From Pseudomonadota bacterium (lineage in GTDB: Bacteria > Pseudomonadota > Gammaproteobacteria > Steroidobacterales > Steroidobacteraceae): a DNA stretch of 64,000 nt. Made by a program: the position numbers and the translations under genes. Under the pieces are notes generated by a model. That model was not told the DNA's origin and searched no databases. It saw only the letters and a list, made by a program, of their open reading frames with translations. Positions 30,527-39,982 of this stretch are shown here, piece after piece (the first letter of the stretch is position 1; each line of letters starts with the position of its first letter). The stretch is from assembly GCA_947459825.1 (NCBI GenBank), contig CANHFH010000001.1, positions 1 to 64,000 on the forward strand. The letters run 5' to 3'.

Positions 30527-31050
30527 TGCTGCGTCGCGGCCGGGCCGCCGGCCGGGGCCGGGCGGGCAAGGCGCCGGAGCACCCGGATTCGCCTGAGGCG
30601 GCGCGCCGTGTGGCGTTGCTGCTGCTCGGGCGCCGGGACTACGCCTCCGGCGAGCTGCTCGCCAAGCTCACGGTCAGCGGCTACACCCAAGAGGCCGCCC
30701 AGGCGGCTTTGGCGGCCTTGCAGGAGGAGCGGCTGCTCGATGACGGCCGCTTCCTCGACAACTTCGTCCGAGCCCATGCCGGGCGAGGGCAGGGCCCAGC
30801 CCGCATCCGCCAAGAGCTCGCCCAGCTCGGCTTCCCGGCAGCGGACATACAGGCCGCCCTCGAGGCCGGACCCGACTTCAAGGCGCTCTGCCGCGAGGTG
30901 CGGGCCCGCAAGTTCGGGGCCCGTCCGCCCGCCTCTTGGGCGGAGCGGGGTCGGCAGGGACGTTTTTTGCAGTACCGGGGCTTTTCATCGGATGATATCC
31001 GGCTCGCCACAGGCCAGGACCCGGACATCTCCGAAGACCCCATCGAATGA
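30526..31050 (+). CDS. recX: regulatory protein RecX
   Basis: 174 residues. Caps and disassembles RecA filaments. Family motifs [53 protein letters not shown] and RRGFSSDDI-like [14 protein letters not shown]. Shares one base with the recA stop (TGATG) and overlaps the alaS start by 4 nt (ATGA at 31047). The N-terminus is a short basic Arg/Gly-rich extension. Confidence 0.93.
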
Positions 31051-33758
31051 CTGCTGCCAAACCGCCCTTCATGACCGCCGCCGAAGTCCGGCGCGCCTTC
31101 CTCGAGTACTTCCGCGAGCGCGGCCACGCCGTCATCGCCTCGAGTCCGCTCGTCCCGGGCAACGACCCGACGCTGCTCTTCACCAACGCCGGCATGGTCC
31201 AGTTCAAGGATGTGTTCCTCGGCAAGGACCTTCGCGACTACTCGCGTGCGGCCACCTCGCAGCGCTGCGTGCGCGCGGGCGGCAAGCACAACGACCTCGA
31301 GAACGTCGGCTACACGGCCCGCCACCACACCTTCTTCGAGATGCTCGGCAACTTCTCGTTCGGTGATTACTTCAAGCGCGATGCCATCAAGTTCGCCTGG
31401 GAGTTCGTCACCGGCACGCTGAACCTCGACCCGAACCGCCTCTGGGTGACGGTGTTCCGCGAGGACGACGAGGCGGCGCGCATCTGGATCGAGGAGGTCG
31501 GCATCCCCAAGGATCGGCTCACCCGTATGGGCGAGAAGTCCAACTTCTGGGCGATGGGCGACACCGGTCCCTGCGGCCCCTGCACCGAGATCTTCTACGA
31601 CCATGGCGCCCACATCCCGGGCGGCCCGCCGGGGTCCCCGGACGAGGACGGCGATCGCTACGTCGAGATCTGGAACCTCGTGTTCATGCAGTACGACCGC
31701 TCGCCAGACGGCACGCTGACGCCGCTGCCGAAGCCCTCGGTCGACACCGGCGCCGGCCTCGAGCGGCTTTCGGCGGTGATGCAGGGTGTCACCAACAACT
31801 ACGACATCGATCTCTTCCGCGGCATCGTGCGCGCGGCGGCGGATCTTGCGGGCACCGACGACCTCGCCAACCCCTCGCTGCGCGTGATCGCCGACCATAT
31901 CCGCGCCTGCACCTTCCTCATCATCGACGGCGTGCTGCCCTCCAACGAGGGCCGCGGCTATGTGCTGCGGCGCATCATCCGCCGCGCCATCCGCCACGGC
32001 CACAAGCTCGGCATCAACGGTGCGTTCTTCCACAAGCTCGTGCCGGCGCTCGAGGCGCAGATGGGCGAGGCGTATCCGGAGCTGCGCGTCGGTGCGGCGC
32101 AAGCCGCGCGCGTGCTGGCGCAGGAAGAGGAGCGCTTCGCTGAGACGCTCGGCAACGGCATGATGCTGCTCAACGAGGCGATCGACCAGCTGAAGCAGTC
32201 GACCGTCGATGTTTCGGGCCGTCCTGCGTCCGCTGGGACGGCTCCCGTGCTCGACGGCACGACGGTATTCAAGCTCTACGACACCTACGGGTTCCCGATC
32301 GACCTCACCGCCGATGTCGCGCGCGAGCGCGGGCTCGGCATCGACCAAGCCGGCTTCGAGGCCGCGATGGAGGCGCAGCGCGAGCGCGCCCGCGCCGCGA
32401 GCCGCTTCGGCGTCGACCTGCGCGCCGACGCCTCCATCGACATGAAGACCGCGTTCGGCGGCTATGACGGCACGCGCGGCGAGTCGCGCGTGGTGGCGTT
32501 GCTGCGCGGCGGTGCGCGCGTCGAGTCGCTCGCACCGGGCGAGGAAGGCGAGGTCATCCTCGAGTCCACGCCCTTCTACGCCGAGTCGGGCGGCCAGGTC
32601 GGGGATGCAGGCTTGCTGCGCTCGGCAGGCGCCAACGGGGCTGCGGGCGGCGCGACCGTCCGCTTCATCGTCGAGGACACCCAGAAGCGCGGCACCGGCG
32701 GCGCGCATGCGCACATCGGCCGGCTGGCACCGGACTCGGCGCCGCTCGCCGCGGGCATGACGCTCGCGGCCGAGGTCGACGACCGCCTGCGCGAGGCGAC
32801 GGCGCTCAACCACTCGGCGACGCATCTGCTGCACGCCGCACTGCGCGAGGTGCTCGGCGGCCATGTGCAGCAGAAGGGCTCGCGCGTCGCGCCCGACCGG
32901 CTGCGCTTCGATTTCTCGCATTTCCAGCCGGTCACGGCCGAGGAGCTGCAGCGCATCGAGCGGCGCGTGAACGAGCAGGTGCGGCGCAACGCCGCCGCCG
33001 AGACGCGCGAGATGGACTTCGATGCGGCGGTGGCCGAGGGTGCGGCGGCGCTGTTCGGCGAGAAATACGGCGCCAAGGTCCGTGTGCTGCGCATCGGCGA
33101 TTTCTCGCTCGAGCTCTGCGGCGGCACCCATGTGCGCCGCGCCGGCGACATCGGCCTCTTCAAGATCGTCAGCGAAGGCGGCGTCGCCTCCGGCGTGCGC
33201 CGCATCGAGGCGGTGACGGGTGAGGGCGCGCTGGCCTACGCCGAGGGCGCCGAGGCGCTCGTACGCGAGGTGGCGGGGATGGTGCGCGGCACGCGCGACG
33301 ACCTCGCGGTCAAGGTGCGCGAGGCGCTGGAGCGCATCCGCCAGCTCGAGAAGGACAACCGCGCCCTGCGCGACAAGCTCGCCTCGGGCCAGGGCACGGA
33401 CCTCGCCGCAGGCGCGGTCGACATCGCCGGCCTCAAGGTCGTCGCCACCACGGTCGAGGGCGCCGATGCCGGCGCGCTGCGCACGGCGGTGGACCAGCTC
33501 AAGGAGCGCCTCAAGTCCGCCGTGATCGTGCTCGCCACGGTCGATGCGGCCGGGAAGGTCGTGCTGGTCGCGGGTGTCACGCCGGGCGAGGTGGGTCGCA
33601 TCAAGGCGGGCGAGGTGGTGGCGCAGGTCGCCAGCCTCGTCGGCGGCCGCGGCGGCGGTCGCCCGGACTTCGCGCAGGCGGGCGGCACCGACGCCGCCAA
33701 GCTGCCTGAGGCGCTCGCTGCGGTCGCGCCGTTCGTCCGCAGCCGTCTCGGCGGCTAG
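31047..33758 (+). CDS. alaS: alanyl-tRNA synthetase
   Basis: 903 residues. Class II synthetase core ([37 protein letters not shown]), tRNA recognition domain, editing domain with the zinc motif [12 protein letters not shown] and CGGTHV, and a C-terminal DHHA1 oligomerisation domain ([15 protein letters not shown]). Slightly longer than E. coli AlaRS (876) because of small Gly/Ala inserts. The recX-alaS-csrA order is conserved in gammaproteobacteria. Confidence 0.97.
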   Translation: MTAAKPPFMTAAEVRRAFLEYFRERGHAVIASSPLVPGNDPTLLFTNAGMVQFKDVFLGKDLRDYSRAATSQRCVRAGGKHNDLENVGYTARHHTFFEMLGNFSFGDYFKRDAIKFAWEFVTGTLNLDPNRLWVTVFREDDEAARIWIEEVGIPKDRLTRMGEKSNFWAMGDTGPCGPCTEIFYDHGAHIPGGPPGSPDEDGDRYVEIWNLVFMQYDRSPDGTLTPLPKPSVDTGAGLERLSAVMQGVTNNYDIDLFRGIVRAAADLAGTDDLANPSLRVIADHIRACTFLIIDGVLPSNEGRGYVLRRIIRRAIRHGHKLGINGAFFHKLVPALEAQMGEAYPELRVGAAQAARVLAQEEERFAETLGNGMMLLNEAIDQLKQSTVDVSGRPASAGTAPVLDGTTVFKLYDTYGFPIDLTADVARERGLGIDQAGFEAAMEAQRERARAASRFGVDLRADASIDMKTAFGGYDGTRGESRVVALLRGGARVESLAPGEEGEVILESTPFYAESGGQVGDAGLLRSAGANGAAGGATVRFIVEDTQKRGTGGAHAHIGRLAPDSAPLAAGMTLAAEVDDRLREATALNHSATHLLHAALREVLGGHVQQKGSRVAPDRLRFDFSHFQPVTAEELQRIERRVNEQVRRNAAAETREMDFDAAVAEGAAALFGEKYGAKVRVLRIGDFSLELCGGTHVRRAGDIGLFKIVSEGGVASGVRRIEAVTGEGALAYAEGAEALVREVAGMVRGTRDDLAVKVREALERIRQLEKDNRALRDKLASGQGTDLAAGAVDIAGLKVVATTVEGADAGALRTAVDQLKERLKSAVIVLATVDAAGKVVLVAGVTPGEVGRIKAGEVVAQVASLVGGRGGGRPDFAQAGGTDAAKLPEALAAVAPFVRSRLGG

Positions 33759-33777
33759 ACACTTCCCGTCCCTCTCG

Positions 33778-33793
33778 GGCCGTCGCAACGGCC
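33778..33793 (+). terminator. hairpin after alaS
   Basis: GGCCGT, loop CGCA, ACGGCC, then TTGT. It starts 20 nt after the alaS stop. A weak intrinsic terminator is possible. Confidence 0.4.
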
Positions 33794-33824
33794 TTGTATG
33801 GCCCTGCGGACCCATCGGGTGGCC

Positions 33825-33869
33825 GCGCGGTGGACGCACCGCGCGCTTTGTCCTATCTTCGCCAGATAG
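33825..33869 (+). promoter_or_regulatory. two inverted repeats in the csrA upstream region
   Basis: GCGCGGTG-GACG-CACCGCGC (33825-33844) is a perfect 8-bp stem followed by CTTTGTCC, possibly a second alaS terminator. CTATCT-TCGCC-AGATAG (33853-33869) follows at once and may be an operator. csrA starts 95 nt further on. GGA-type CsrA sites (ATGGAAG at about 33880) occur in this leader, in keeping with autoregulation. Confidence 0.45.
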
Positions 33870-33964
33870 AGGCGCCCGCATGGAAGTCGGGTCCGCCGGC
33901 GGGGGTCTTACAGGGGGTGAGACTCCGAGTCCGGCGGTCGCGCAGAGCGCCCGGGGGTTGTTCA

Positions 33965-34171
33965 ATGCTGATTCTCACTCGACGCGTCGGCGAGACCGTC
34001 ATGATCGGCGAGGAAGTGTCCGTCACCATCCTTGGCGTCAAGGGAAACCAGGTGCGCGTGGGCATCAACGCGCCCAAGAACGTGGCTGTCCACCGCGAAG
34101 AGATCTTCGAGCGCATCAAGTCGGAGGGCGGGGTCGAAGACGAACCGCAGCGCTCCGACATGCGCGCCTGA
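33965..34171 (+). CDS. csrA: carbon storage regulator CsrA
   Basis: 68 residues. Dimeric RNA-binding protein that blocks or stabilises mRNAs at GGA motifs. [34 protein letters not shown] is the canonical N-terminal half, with the RNA-binding Arg near 44 ([10 protein letters not shown]). The ATG at 33965 follows a GGGGGTTG stretch. The alaS-csrA-tRNA-Ser order is typical of gammaproteobacteria. Confidence 0.96.
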   Translation: MLILTRRVGETVMIGEEVSVTILGVKGNQVRVGINAPKNVAVHREEIFERIKSEGGVEDEPQRSDMRA

Positions 34172-34185
34172 GGCCGTCCGGACGC

Positions 34186-34208
34186 GCCGGCGCGGCGCCG
34201 GCCGTTTT
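34186..34208 (+). terminator. intrinsic terminator of csrA
   Basis: GCCGGC, loop GCGGC, GCCGGC (34186-34202), followed by CG and TTTT (34205-34208). It lies 15 nt after the csrA stop and directly before the tRNA-Ser promoter. Confidence 0.65.
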
Positions 34209-34235
34209 GACCCGGAGCGGGGCGCGGCCTATCAT
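34207..34235 (+). promoter_or_regulatory. sigma-70 promoter of tRNA-Ser
   Basis: TTGACC (34207-34212), 17-nt spacer, TATCAT (34230-34235), then a GC-rich discriminator (CGCGCTCCGCG) as in stringently controlled stable-RNA promoters. The -35 overlaps the T-tail of the csrA terminator. Confidence 0.75.
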
Positions 34236-34265
34236 CGCGCTCCGCGTCCGCGCGGGTCCGCGTCC

Positions 34266-34356
34266 GGAGAGATGGCCGAGTGGTCGAAGGCGCACCCCTG
34301 CTAAGGGTGTAAGGGCCAAAAGCCCTTCGAGGGTTCGAATCCCTCTCTCTCCGCCA
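34266..34356 (+). tRNA. serV: tRNA-Ser (anticodon GCT)
   Basis: Acceptor stem GGAGAGA (34266-34272) pairs with TCTCTCC (34346-34352); then discriminator G and an encoded CCA. Long variable arm as in class II tRNAs; T-loop GGTTCGAATCC. The anticodon loop CTGCTAA gives GCT, reading AGC/AGU. Confidence 0.97.
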
Positions 34357-34371
34357 CTTCCCGGGTTTGCC

Positions 34372-35058
34372 ATGCCTCATGCCAGCAGGACCTCGAAGCC
34401 CAAGCCGCGGCTGAAGCAGAAGCCGCGGCCGCCGAAGCGTGTCCGCTTGGCCCCCGAGGCGCGGCAAGCGCTGATCCTCGACCATGCCGCCGAGATCGTC
34501 GCCCGCGATGGCGTGTCGGCGCTCTCGATGGACAGCATCGGCCGGGAGGCCGGCATCAGCAAATCGCTGGTGTACAACTACTTCCCCAACACCACCGACC
34601 TGCTGCGGCAGCTGCTGCAGCGCGAATGGCGCCGCCTGCGGCGGCTGCAGGTCGAGGCGGCGCGCGAGGCGGACACCTTCGAGGCGTTGGTCCGGTCGGT
34701 GACGCATGTCTATCTCAAGTACATCGACGAGCGCGGCATGCTCATCGAGCGGCTGCAGGCCGAACCCTCGGTCTCCGCGATGCACGACCCGACGGAGTTC
34801 AGCCGCGACAGCGCGGTCGGTTACCTCGCCGAGATCGTGGCCGATCATTTCGGCCTGCCGATGGACATCGCCAAGGCGGCCACCGACATCAGCTTCGGCC
34901 TGCCGGCCACGGCCGGCGCGTACCTGTTGCAGCGCAAGATGACCCGTCAGGCGCTCGAGGACCTCACGGTCACGATGATCCTCGGCACCCTCGATGCGCT
35001 GAAACGCGAGCACATCGCGGGTCGGCGCTTGCCCCGCCGCGCGCGGGCCGCGTCCTGA
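34372..35058 (+). CDS. TetR-family transcriptional regulator
   Basis: 228 residues from the ATG at 34372, just after tRNA-Ser. The N-terminal 25 residues are Lys/Pro/Arg-rich; a TetR helix-turn-helix follows (about 36-82, with MDSIGREAGISKSLVYNYFPNTTDLLRQLL). The C-terminal ligand-binding domain is helical and unspecific. It converges with the last gene of the catabolic operon (6 bp apart), so it is the best local candidate to control that operon, possibly at the 28-bp palindrome near 44500. Confidence 0.9.
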   Translation: MPHASRTSKPKPRLKQKPRPPKRVRLAPEARQALILDHAAEIVARDGVSALSMDSIGREAGISKSLVYNYFPNTTDLLRQLLQREWRRLRRLQVEAAREADTFEALVRSVTHVYLKYIDERGMLIERLQAEPSVSAMHDPTEFSRDSAVGYLAEIVADHFGLPMDIAKAATDISFGLPATAGAYLLQRKMTRQALEDLTVTMILGTLDALKREHIAGRRLPRRARAAS

Positions 35059-35064
35059 TCCGCC

Positions 35065-35820
35065 TCAGCCCGCGCCGCCCGCGGCCGCGATCAGGGCCGG
35101 GGTCCGTTCCCGCGGCGTGATGGTGACCGGTCGGCGGTCGTGCAGCAGGCCGTATTCCGCCTGGACCGCCTCCAGCGGGTCGCCGAGCCGCTCCTCGAAC
35201 CGCACGAACTGCAGGCTGCGGGCGCGGCATCCCAGCGTCCAACCGTCGGTGATGGCATCCATCGCCGGCTTGATGAGATAGGGATCGAGCAGCGTCATGT
35301 GGCCGGTCACCACGGCGATCCACATCGAGGCGTAGGGGTAGTGGATCTGCGCCAGCTGGAAGGCCTGCAGGGACAGCTCGCCGAACGGCGTGGCGGGATA
35401 GCCGGTGAGCACATGGTGCAGGTCGTGCGTCTGGAAGCCCCGCAGCACCTTGTAGGCGAGCGCCGGCGGCATGCGCGCGATCTTGCCGCTGCGCAGCAGT
35501 TCGTCGTGGCGGGCGTGGTAACCGGCTGCGAGCCGCTCCACCAGCCTGTTGTCGACGATGAAGGCGCGGTAGGCATGGCCCAGCGTGCCGGGACCGTAGC
35601 CGTCGAGCGAGGCGAGGGTGAAGTCCGGCGCCAGCCAGCCCTCGCGCGCGAGCGGCCCGTGCTCCGGGTGGTCGAGGATCGCCGCCTCGTACTTGGCGAT
35701 GGCCTCCGCGGGCGCGGACTCCCACCATTCATTGAAGAGCCAGTCGACCCCGTACGCGTAGAAGTCGTCGATGCTCTTGAGGAACTTCTCGCCGAAGGCG
35801 CGATCGATCGTCGTCTGCAT
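35065..35820 (-). CDS. Coq4-like protein
   Basis: 251 residues from the ATG at 35820 (Shine-Dalgarno GGAGA); an alternative ATG at 35832 lacks one. Carries the Coq4 metal motif HDxxH-x11-E exactly: His132, Asp133, His136 and Glu148. Coq4 organises ubiquinone synthesis in mitochondria and is linked to removal of a ring C1 substituent; bacterial homologues outside ubi operons are poorly understood. It is the promoter-distal gene of the catabolic operon, so it may act on a hydrophobic ring compound or a quinone cofactor. No signal peptide. Confidence 0.82.
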   Translation of the reverse strand: MQTTIDRAFGEKFLKSIDDFYAYGVDWLFNEWWESAPAEAIAKYEAAILDHPEHGPLAREGWLAPDFTLASLDGYGPGTLGHAYRAFIVDNRLVERLAAGYHARHDELLRSGKIARMPPALAYKVLRGFQTHDLHHVLTGYPATPFGELSLQAFQLAQIHYPYASMWIAVVTGHMTLLDPYLIKPAMDAITDGWTLGCRARSLQFVRFEERLGDPLEAVQAEYGLLHDRRPVTITPRERTPALIAAAGGAG

Positions 35821-35837
35821 GGCTGTCTCCATCGGGT

Positions 35838-36611
35838 CTACTTGGCGAGCGTGCCGCCGTCGACCGGGACCAACGCACCGGTCATGAACGCCGCCCGATC
35901 GCTGACGAGGAAGGCGAGCACCTCGGCCACCTCCTCCGGCGTGCCGTAGCGGCCCATCGGGATGCCCTGCGCGAGCCGCGGCCGCGCGGCCTCGGGGTCG
36001 TCGGGCGAGATCCGGCGCTCCAGCTGGAACATCATCTCGGTCGCGGTCGGGCTCGGACACAGCGCGAGCACCCGGACGCCCTGCGAGGCCAGCGCGACCG
36101 CTGCGGACTTCGTCATGCCGTTCACCGCGAACTTGCTGGCGGCGTAGCCGAAGATGTTGCCGCTGCCGCCGAAACCGGAGACCGACGAGGTGTTGACGAT
36201 CACGCCGGAGCCGTTCGCCTGCATATGCCGGCCGACATGCTTCAGGCCGAGATAGACGCCTTTGACGTTGACCGCCATGACGCGGTCGAAGTCGTCCTCC
36301 GGGTAATCCAGCACGTTGGCGATGGCCCCGCCGATACCGGCGTTGTTGAACAGGATGTCGATCCGGCCGCCGAGCGACACGCCGAGCGCGATCGCCGCGT
36401 GCCAGTCGGCGGCCTCGACCACATCGCCGCGGTGCGCGGCCACCTGACCGGCGGCGAGCGCGGCGCTGAAATCGGCTTCGGGCCGGTCGAATGCCACGAC
36501 GCGGGCGCCGTCCTGGCACAGGCGTCTGACCGCCGCGAGACCGATGCCGCGGGCGGCGCCCGTGACGATGGCGACGCGATCTTTGAGCGCTGGGTCGGGC
36601 ATGGGGGTCAT
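35838..36611 (-). CDS. short-chain dehydrogenase/reductase (SDR)
   Basis: 257 residues if started at the ATG at 36611, which overlaps the upstream stop as ATGA; ATG 36602 is an alternative. Classical SDR: NAD(P)-binding VTGAARGIGL near 17-26, NNAGIGG, catalytic Ser in NTSSVSG and YxxxK in GYAASK, C-terminal VPVDGGTLAK. Asp after the second strand (VVAFDRPEA) suggests NAD+ preference. Probably oxidises an alcohol intermediate in the operon's pathway. Confidence 0.9.
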   Translation of the reverse strand: MTPMPDPALKDRVAIVTGAARGIGLAAVRRLCQDGARVVAFDRPEADFSAALAAGQVAAHRGDVVEAADWHAAIALGVSLGGRIDILFNNAGIGGAIANVLDYPEDDFDRVMAVNVKGVYLGLKHVGRHMQANGSGVIVNTSSVSGFGGSGNIFGYAASKFAVNGMTKSAAVALASQGVRVLALCPSPTATEMMFQLERRISPDDPEAARPRLAQGIPMGRYGTPEEVAEVLAFLVSDRAAFMTGALVPVDGGTLAK

Positions 36612-37567
36612 GTCTCCATGGTGCGGCCGATGGGATGCCGGTGGATGAAATCGCGGATCAGCGATGCGCAGCGGTCCGGCTCGTCGCGTTGCGGCACATG
36701 TCCCGCCTCGGCCAAGCGCACGACCCGGCAGTCGCGGCAGGCGGCTGCGATGGCGTCGGCCATCGCGGGCACGAACACCGCATCCCGCTCGCCCCAGATG
36801 AGCAGCACCGGACAGTCGATGGGCTCGGGCGGGGCAGCATCGACCGGCGATGTCGGCGCGGTTGCGGGCGCGGGCGTGTCGACGGCGGGGACCACGAACG
36901 GCGCCGCGCGGTACCAGGCAAGCATGGACCGCCAAGCGCCTGGACGGCTCCAGGCGTCGCGGTAGGCGGTGATGTCGTCGTCGGTGAGCAGGCCGCGTCG
37001 GCGCGGCTCGCCGAGGAAGCGTTCGATCAGCGCATCGACGGCGGACTCATGGAACAGCTGGTCGGCGGCCGGCGATCGCAGCAGCGTGATGTATTGCGAT
37101 GCCGCGCGTTGTCCCGGGTGGTGCCAGATCATCTGCTGCAGCACGGCGGGCGGCGGGGCGTTCAAGGCGACGAGGCTGGCCACGCGCTGCGGGAAGCGCC
37201 GTGTGAGCTCGAAGGCGAGCACGCCGCCCCAATCGTGACCGCAGACATGGGCCTGCGGCAGCCCCCAGGCATCGAGCAGCGCGACGAGGTCGTCCACCAG
37301 ACGCTCGATGCGGTAGTCCTCGACCGCCGTCGGGGCGCTGGTGGCGCGATACCCGCGCAGGTCGGGCGCGAGGACCCGCAGCGAGGAACCTTGCAGCCGC
37401 TCGAGCAGGGGCCGCCATGCCGCGGCGTGGTCGGGGAAGCCGTGCAGCAACAGCAGCGGCGGGCCTTGCCCTTGCTCGAGATGATGGAACTCGAGCCCGT
37501 CGATGTGCAGCGACCGTGACCGCAGGAGCGGTCGCGCGGAGGAGCCGGGACGGTCGGCCCCGCTCAC
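36608..37567 (-). CDS. alpha/beta hydrolase, epoxide hydrolase-like
   Basis: 319 residues from the GTG at 37567, which overlaps the VOC gene stop (GTGA); no ATG is present near the N-terminus of the domain. LLLLHGFPDHAAAW provides the HGxP oxyanion motif, and GHDWGG carries an Asp nucleophile, as in epoxide hydrolases and haloacetate dehalogenases. The acid/His end is VLLIWGERDAVF and EAGHVPQ. A Pro/Ala-rich insert lies near 235-255. Coupled by overlaps to the genes on both sides. Confidence 0.85.
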   Translation of the reverse strand: MSGADRPGSSARPLLRSRSLHIDGLEFHHLEQGQGPPLLLLHGFPDHAAAWRPLLERLQGSSLRVLAPDLRGYRATSAPTAVEDYRIERLVDDLVALLDAWGLPQAHVCGHDWGGVLAFELTRRFPQRVASLVALNAPPPAVLQQMIWHHPGQRAASQYITLLRSPAADQLFHESAVDALIERFLGEPRRRGLLTDDDITAYRDAWSRPGAWRSMLAWYRAAPFVVPAVDTPAPATAPTSPVDAAPPEPIDCPVLLIWGERDAVFVPAMADAIAAACRDCRVVRLAEAGHVPQRDEPDRCASLIRDFIHRHPIGRTMET

Positions 37568-38535
37568 GCCTGAGGTGCCGCCGCTCGGCGGTGCGCGGTG
37601 CGGGCGTCGTCGACCGAGCGGCCTTCGGCTTCCTCGAGCAGCGCACGCACCGTCACCCGCGCCGTCGGACCGGGCTGCAGGATCTCGAAGATGTTGCCGT
37701 CCGGATCGCGGCCGAAGAAAACCGCGGCGTTGCCGAAGTCGCGCGGCGGACCGTGGGTGACCACGCCCTGCGCGACGAGGCGCGCGAAGTCGGCATCGAT
37801 GTCGTCGCTCTCGAAGCACAGGTGGCTCCAGCCGGGCGCGGCGGCGTCGACGGGTGCCACCGCGGTCGTGGCGGGGTGCTCGTATTGCCAGAACTCCAGT
37901 TCCGCGTTGGCGAGGCGCAGCCATGCGCCCTTGAACCGCACATCGGCGATGCCGGCGACGAGATCGAACTTGGGGTGGGGGCCGAAGCCGCCCTGGCCGT
38001 GGATCCCGATGCCCGTCAGCGCCGCATAGAAGCGCGTCAGCCGCGCGATGTCGGGCGTCACCACGGCGGTGTGCGCGAACCAGGGACGGGTGGCATCGGC
38101 GGGCGCCCAGGGCGTGCCCTCGAGCTCGAGCAGGTTGTCCTCGGGATCGCGCAGGTAGACATAGCTGTGGCCCGTGCCGAGTCCGGCGGGGCGCGCGTGC
38201 GCGCGGGCGCCCGCGCCCGTCAAAGAATCATAGAGATGATCGGAGATGGCGGTCTGCAGGCAGATGTGCCGGATGCCGGCCGAGTGGACGCCGCGCTCAG
38301 CCCGGGCAGCATCGCGGCCCGCATCGAAGCGGAGCAGCTCGAGGCAACCCAAGGTCCCTTGCAGGAACACGACCTCGCCGGAGGCGTCGGGCAGCTGCAG
38401 CAGGGCGCGGTTCGCGGGCGTGTCGGCCACCGCGAAGCGGTGCACCGGCCGGAAGGCCTGCTCACGGGTGTAGAAGGCGAGTGCGGCGTCGAGATCGTGC
38501 ACCGCGAGGCCGGTATGGTGCAGACCGGTGATCAT
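37564..38535 (-). CDS. VOC-family protein with two paired modules (dioxygenase/glyoxalase fold)
   Basis: 323 residues. Two VOC units: MITGLHHTGLAVHDLDAALAF...NLLELEG and FAHTAVVTPDIARLTRFYA...NIFEILQP. Each keeps the His and Glu positions that usually bind a divalent metal (HHTG, RHICLQ, LELEG; AHTA, SHLCFE, IFEIL). This fold includes extradiol dioxygenases, glyoxalases and isomerases; I cannot tell which. Translation probably starts at 38535, the third of three tandemly repeated ATGATC starts. Confidence 0.82.
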   Translation of the reverse strand: MITGLHHTGLAVHDLDAALAFYTREQAFRPVHRFAVADTPANRALLQLPDASGEVVFLQGTLGCLELLRFDAGRDAARAERGVHSAGIRHICLQTAISDHLYDSLTGAGARAHARPAGLGTGHSYVYLRDPEDNLLELEGTPWAPADATRPWFAHTAVVTPDIARLTRFYAALTGIGIHGQGGFGPHPKFDLVAGIADVRFKGAWLRLANAELEFWQYEHPATTAVAPVDAAAPGWSHLCFESDDIDADFARLVAQGVVTHGPPRDFGNAAVFFGRDPDGNIFEILQPGPTARVTVRALLEEAEGRSVDDARTAHRRAAAPQA

Positions 38536-38563
38536 GGGCGGGTGATCATGGGCGGATGATCAT
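38533..38563 (-). repeat. 14-bp tandem repeat forming a chain of ATGA start/stop overlaps
   Basis: Three copies of ATGATCAYC spaced 14 nt apart (ATGs at 38563, 38549, 38535). The transporter stop overlaps the first ATG (ATGA). The first two copies open five-codon frames (MIIRP and MITRP) whose TGA stops overlap the next ATG. The third copy opens the VOC gene. Confidence 0.85.
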
Positions 38564-39963
38564 GGTCGGGGCGGCGTCGGGTCGCCCGCGGCGTCCGATC
38601 GGGTCTCCGTGGCGGTCTCGGCGGCCATGCGTGCATCGATCTTCGCACGGATGGCGCTGTGGCGGTCCGCCGTCAACGAATACCGCCAGGCCATCAGCGC
38701 GGCGACCAGAACCAGCGCGCAGGGGATGAGGCTGTAGCTGATCGTCAGCGCGAACAGCGGCTCGGCGCGCTGCTCGCCCGCCGACATGTAGCCGACCGCG
38801 CCGAGCAGCAGCAGCGGCAGACCCGAGCCGAGCGCGTAGCCGAGCTTCTGCACCATCGCCAGCGCAGCGTAGAACAGCCCTTGCTGACGGTCGAGCGTCT
38901 CGGCGGTGTCGATGTCGGCGGTGTCCGCCACCATCGCATGCGGCAGCATCAGCACGGCGCCGTAGCAGGCGCCCTTGAGCACGAACAGCGCCGTGAACAC
39001 CGCCACGCCGCCCTGCGGCACGAAGAACATCGCGGCGTTGGTCAGGGCGACGATGGTCAGCGCGACGGTGAGGGCGCGGTGCTTCTCGATGCGCTTGGCC
39101 AGCCAGACCCAGCCCGGCATGACGATGAGCGCAGCCACGAAATACATGAAGTAGACGATGCCGATGTTGGTCACGCCCACGACATCGCGCGCGAAGAACA
39201 CGGTGATGGTCTGCCGGAACACCTCGCCCACCGTGGCGATCAGCACCAGCAGCGTCACGTTCAAGAACGCGCGGTTGGCCGCGAGCATGCGCAGCGCGCC
39301 CCGGATGTCGAACGGCGCCTTGCGGATCGGTGCCTGAGGCTCGGGTACGAAGATGAAGGCGAGCGCGGCGCAGACCGGCAGCAGGGCGATGATGACGATG
39401 CTGAGCGCCGCCATCACATCGGCGCTGGTCGCCCCGGGGCGCGTCAGGACATAGGCGGGGATCACGGTGGAGGTGATCAGCCCGATGATGCTGAAGGTCT
39501 GCGACACCGAGCTGATGCGGGTACGCACATGGTAGTCCGGTGACAGTTCGGCGGCCCAGGCCTGGTAGGGCAGCAGGATGAGCGTGTAGCCGAGGTACAC
39601 CAGCGCCACCGCGAGGCCGAAGTAGACGATGCCCACGCCCGGCTCCGGCCGGAACAGCATGTGGACGCCCGCCATCATCGCCACGGCGCCGAAGATCAGC
39701 CAGACGCGCCGGCGGCCGATCTTCGGCCGCCAGCGGTCCGAGAGGACGCCGACGAGCGGATCGGTGATGAAGTCGGAGAGCCGCGCGAGGATCAGCGTGA
39801 TGCCGATGAGCTGCAGACTGAGCTGCATCTGCCCCGAGTAGAGCGGCGCCAGGTAGATGGCGATCGGCAGGCCGATCATGCCGAGCGGCAGCTGCACCGA
39901 ACCGAAGGCGAGGATCCGCCAGAACCCGAGCGGCTGGTCACCCGATGCGGGATCTGTCGCCAT
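38560..39963 (-). CDS. GPH-family (MelB-like) MFS transporter
   Basis: 467 residues, about 12 membrane helices. The N-terminal ARLSDFITDPLVGVLSDRWRPKIGRRR is the hallmark of the glycoside-pentoside-hexuronide:cation symporters, with MelB-type acidic residues. Members outside sugar metabolism occur in catabolic clusters of proteobacteria, and here the neighbours are oxidoreductases and hydrolases. Likely imports the substrate (or a cleaved part) across the inner membrane after uptake by the TonB receptor. Its stop overlaps the repeat that leads to the VOC gene. Confidence 0.88.
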   Translation of the reverse strand: MATDPASGDQPLGFWRILAFGSVQLPLGMIGLPIAIYLAPLYSGQMQLSLQLIGITLILARLSDFITDPLVGVLSDRWRPKIGRRRVWLIFGAVAMMAGVHMLFRPEPGVGIVYFGLAVALVYLGYTLILLPYQAWAAELSPDYHVRTRISSVSQTFSIIGLITSTVIPAYVLTRPGATSADVMAALSIVIIALLPVCAALAFIFVPEPQAPIRKAPFDIRGALRMLAANRAFLNVTLLVLIATVGEVFRQTITVFFARDVVGVTNIGIVYFMYFVAALIVMPGWVWLAKRIEKHRALTVALTIVALTNAAMFFVPQGGVAVFTALFVLKGACYGAVLMLPHAMVADTADIDTAETLDRQQGLFYAALAMVQKLGYALGSGLPLLLLGAVGYMSAGEQRAEPLFALTISYSLIPCALVLVAALMAWRYSLTADRHSAIRAKIDARMAAETATETRSDAAGDPTPPRP

Positions 39964-39982
39964 CGAAACCCCCTGATGGGCC

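Noticed and set aside
30681-33965. 1094-codon minus-strand frame opposite alaS
   Set aside because: Shadow frame; alaS motifs are all on the plus strand.
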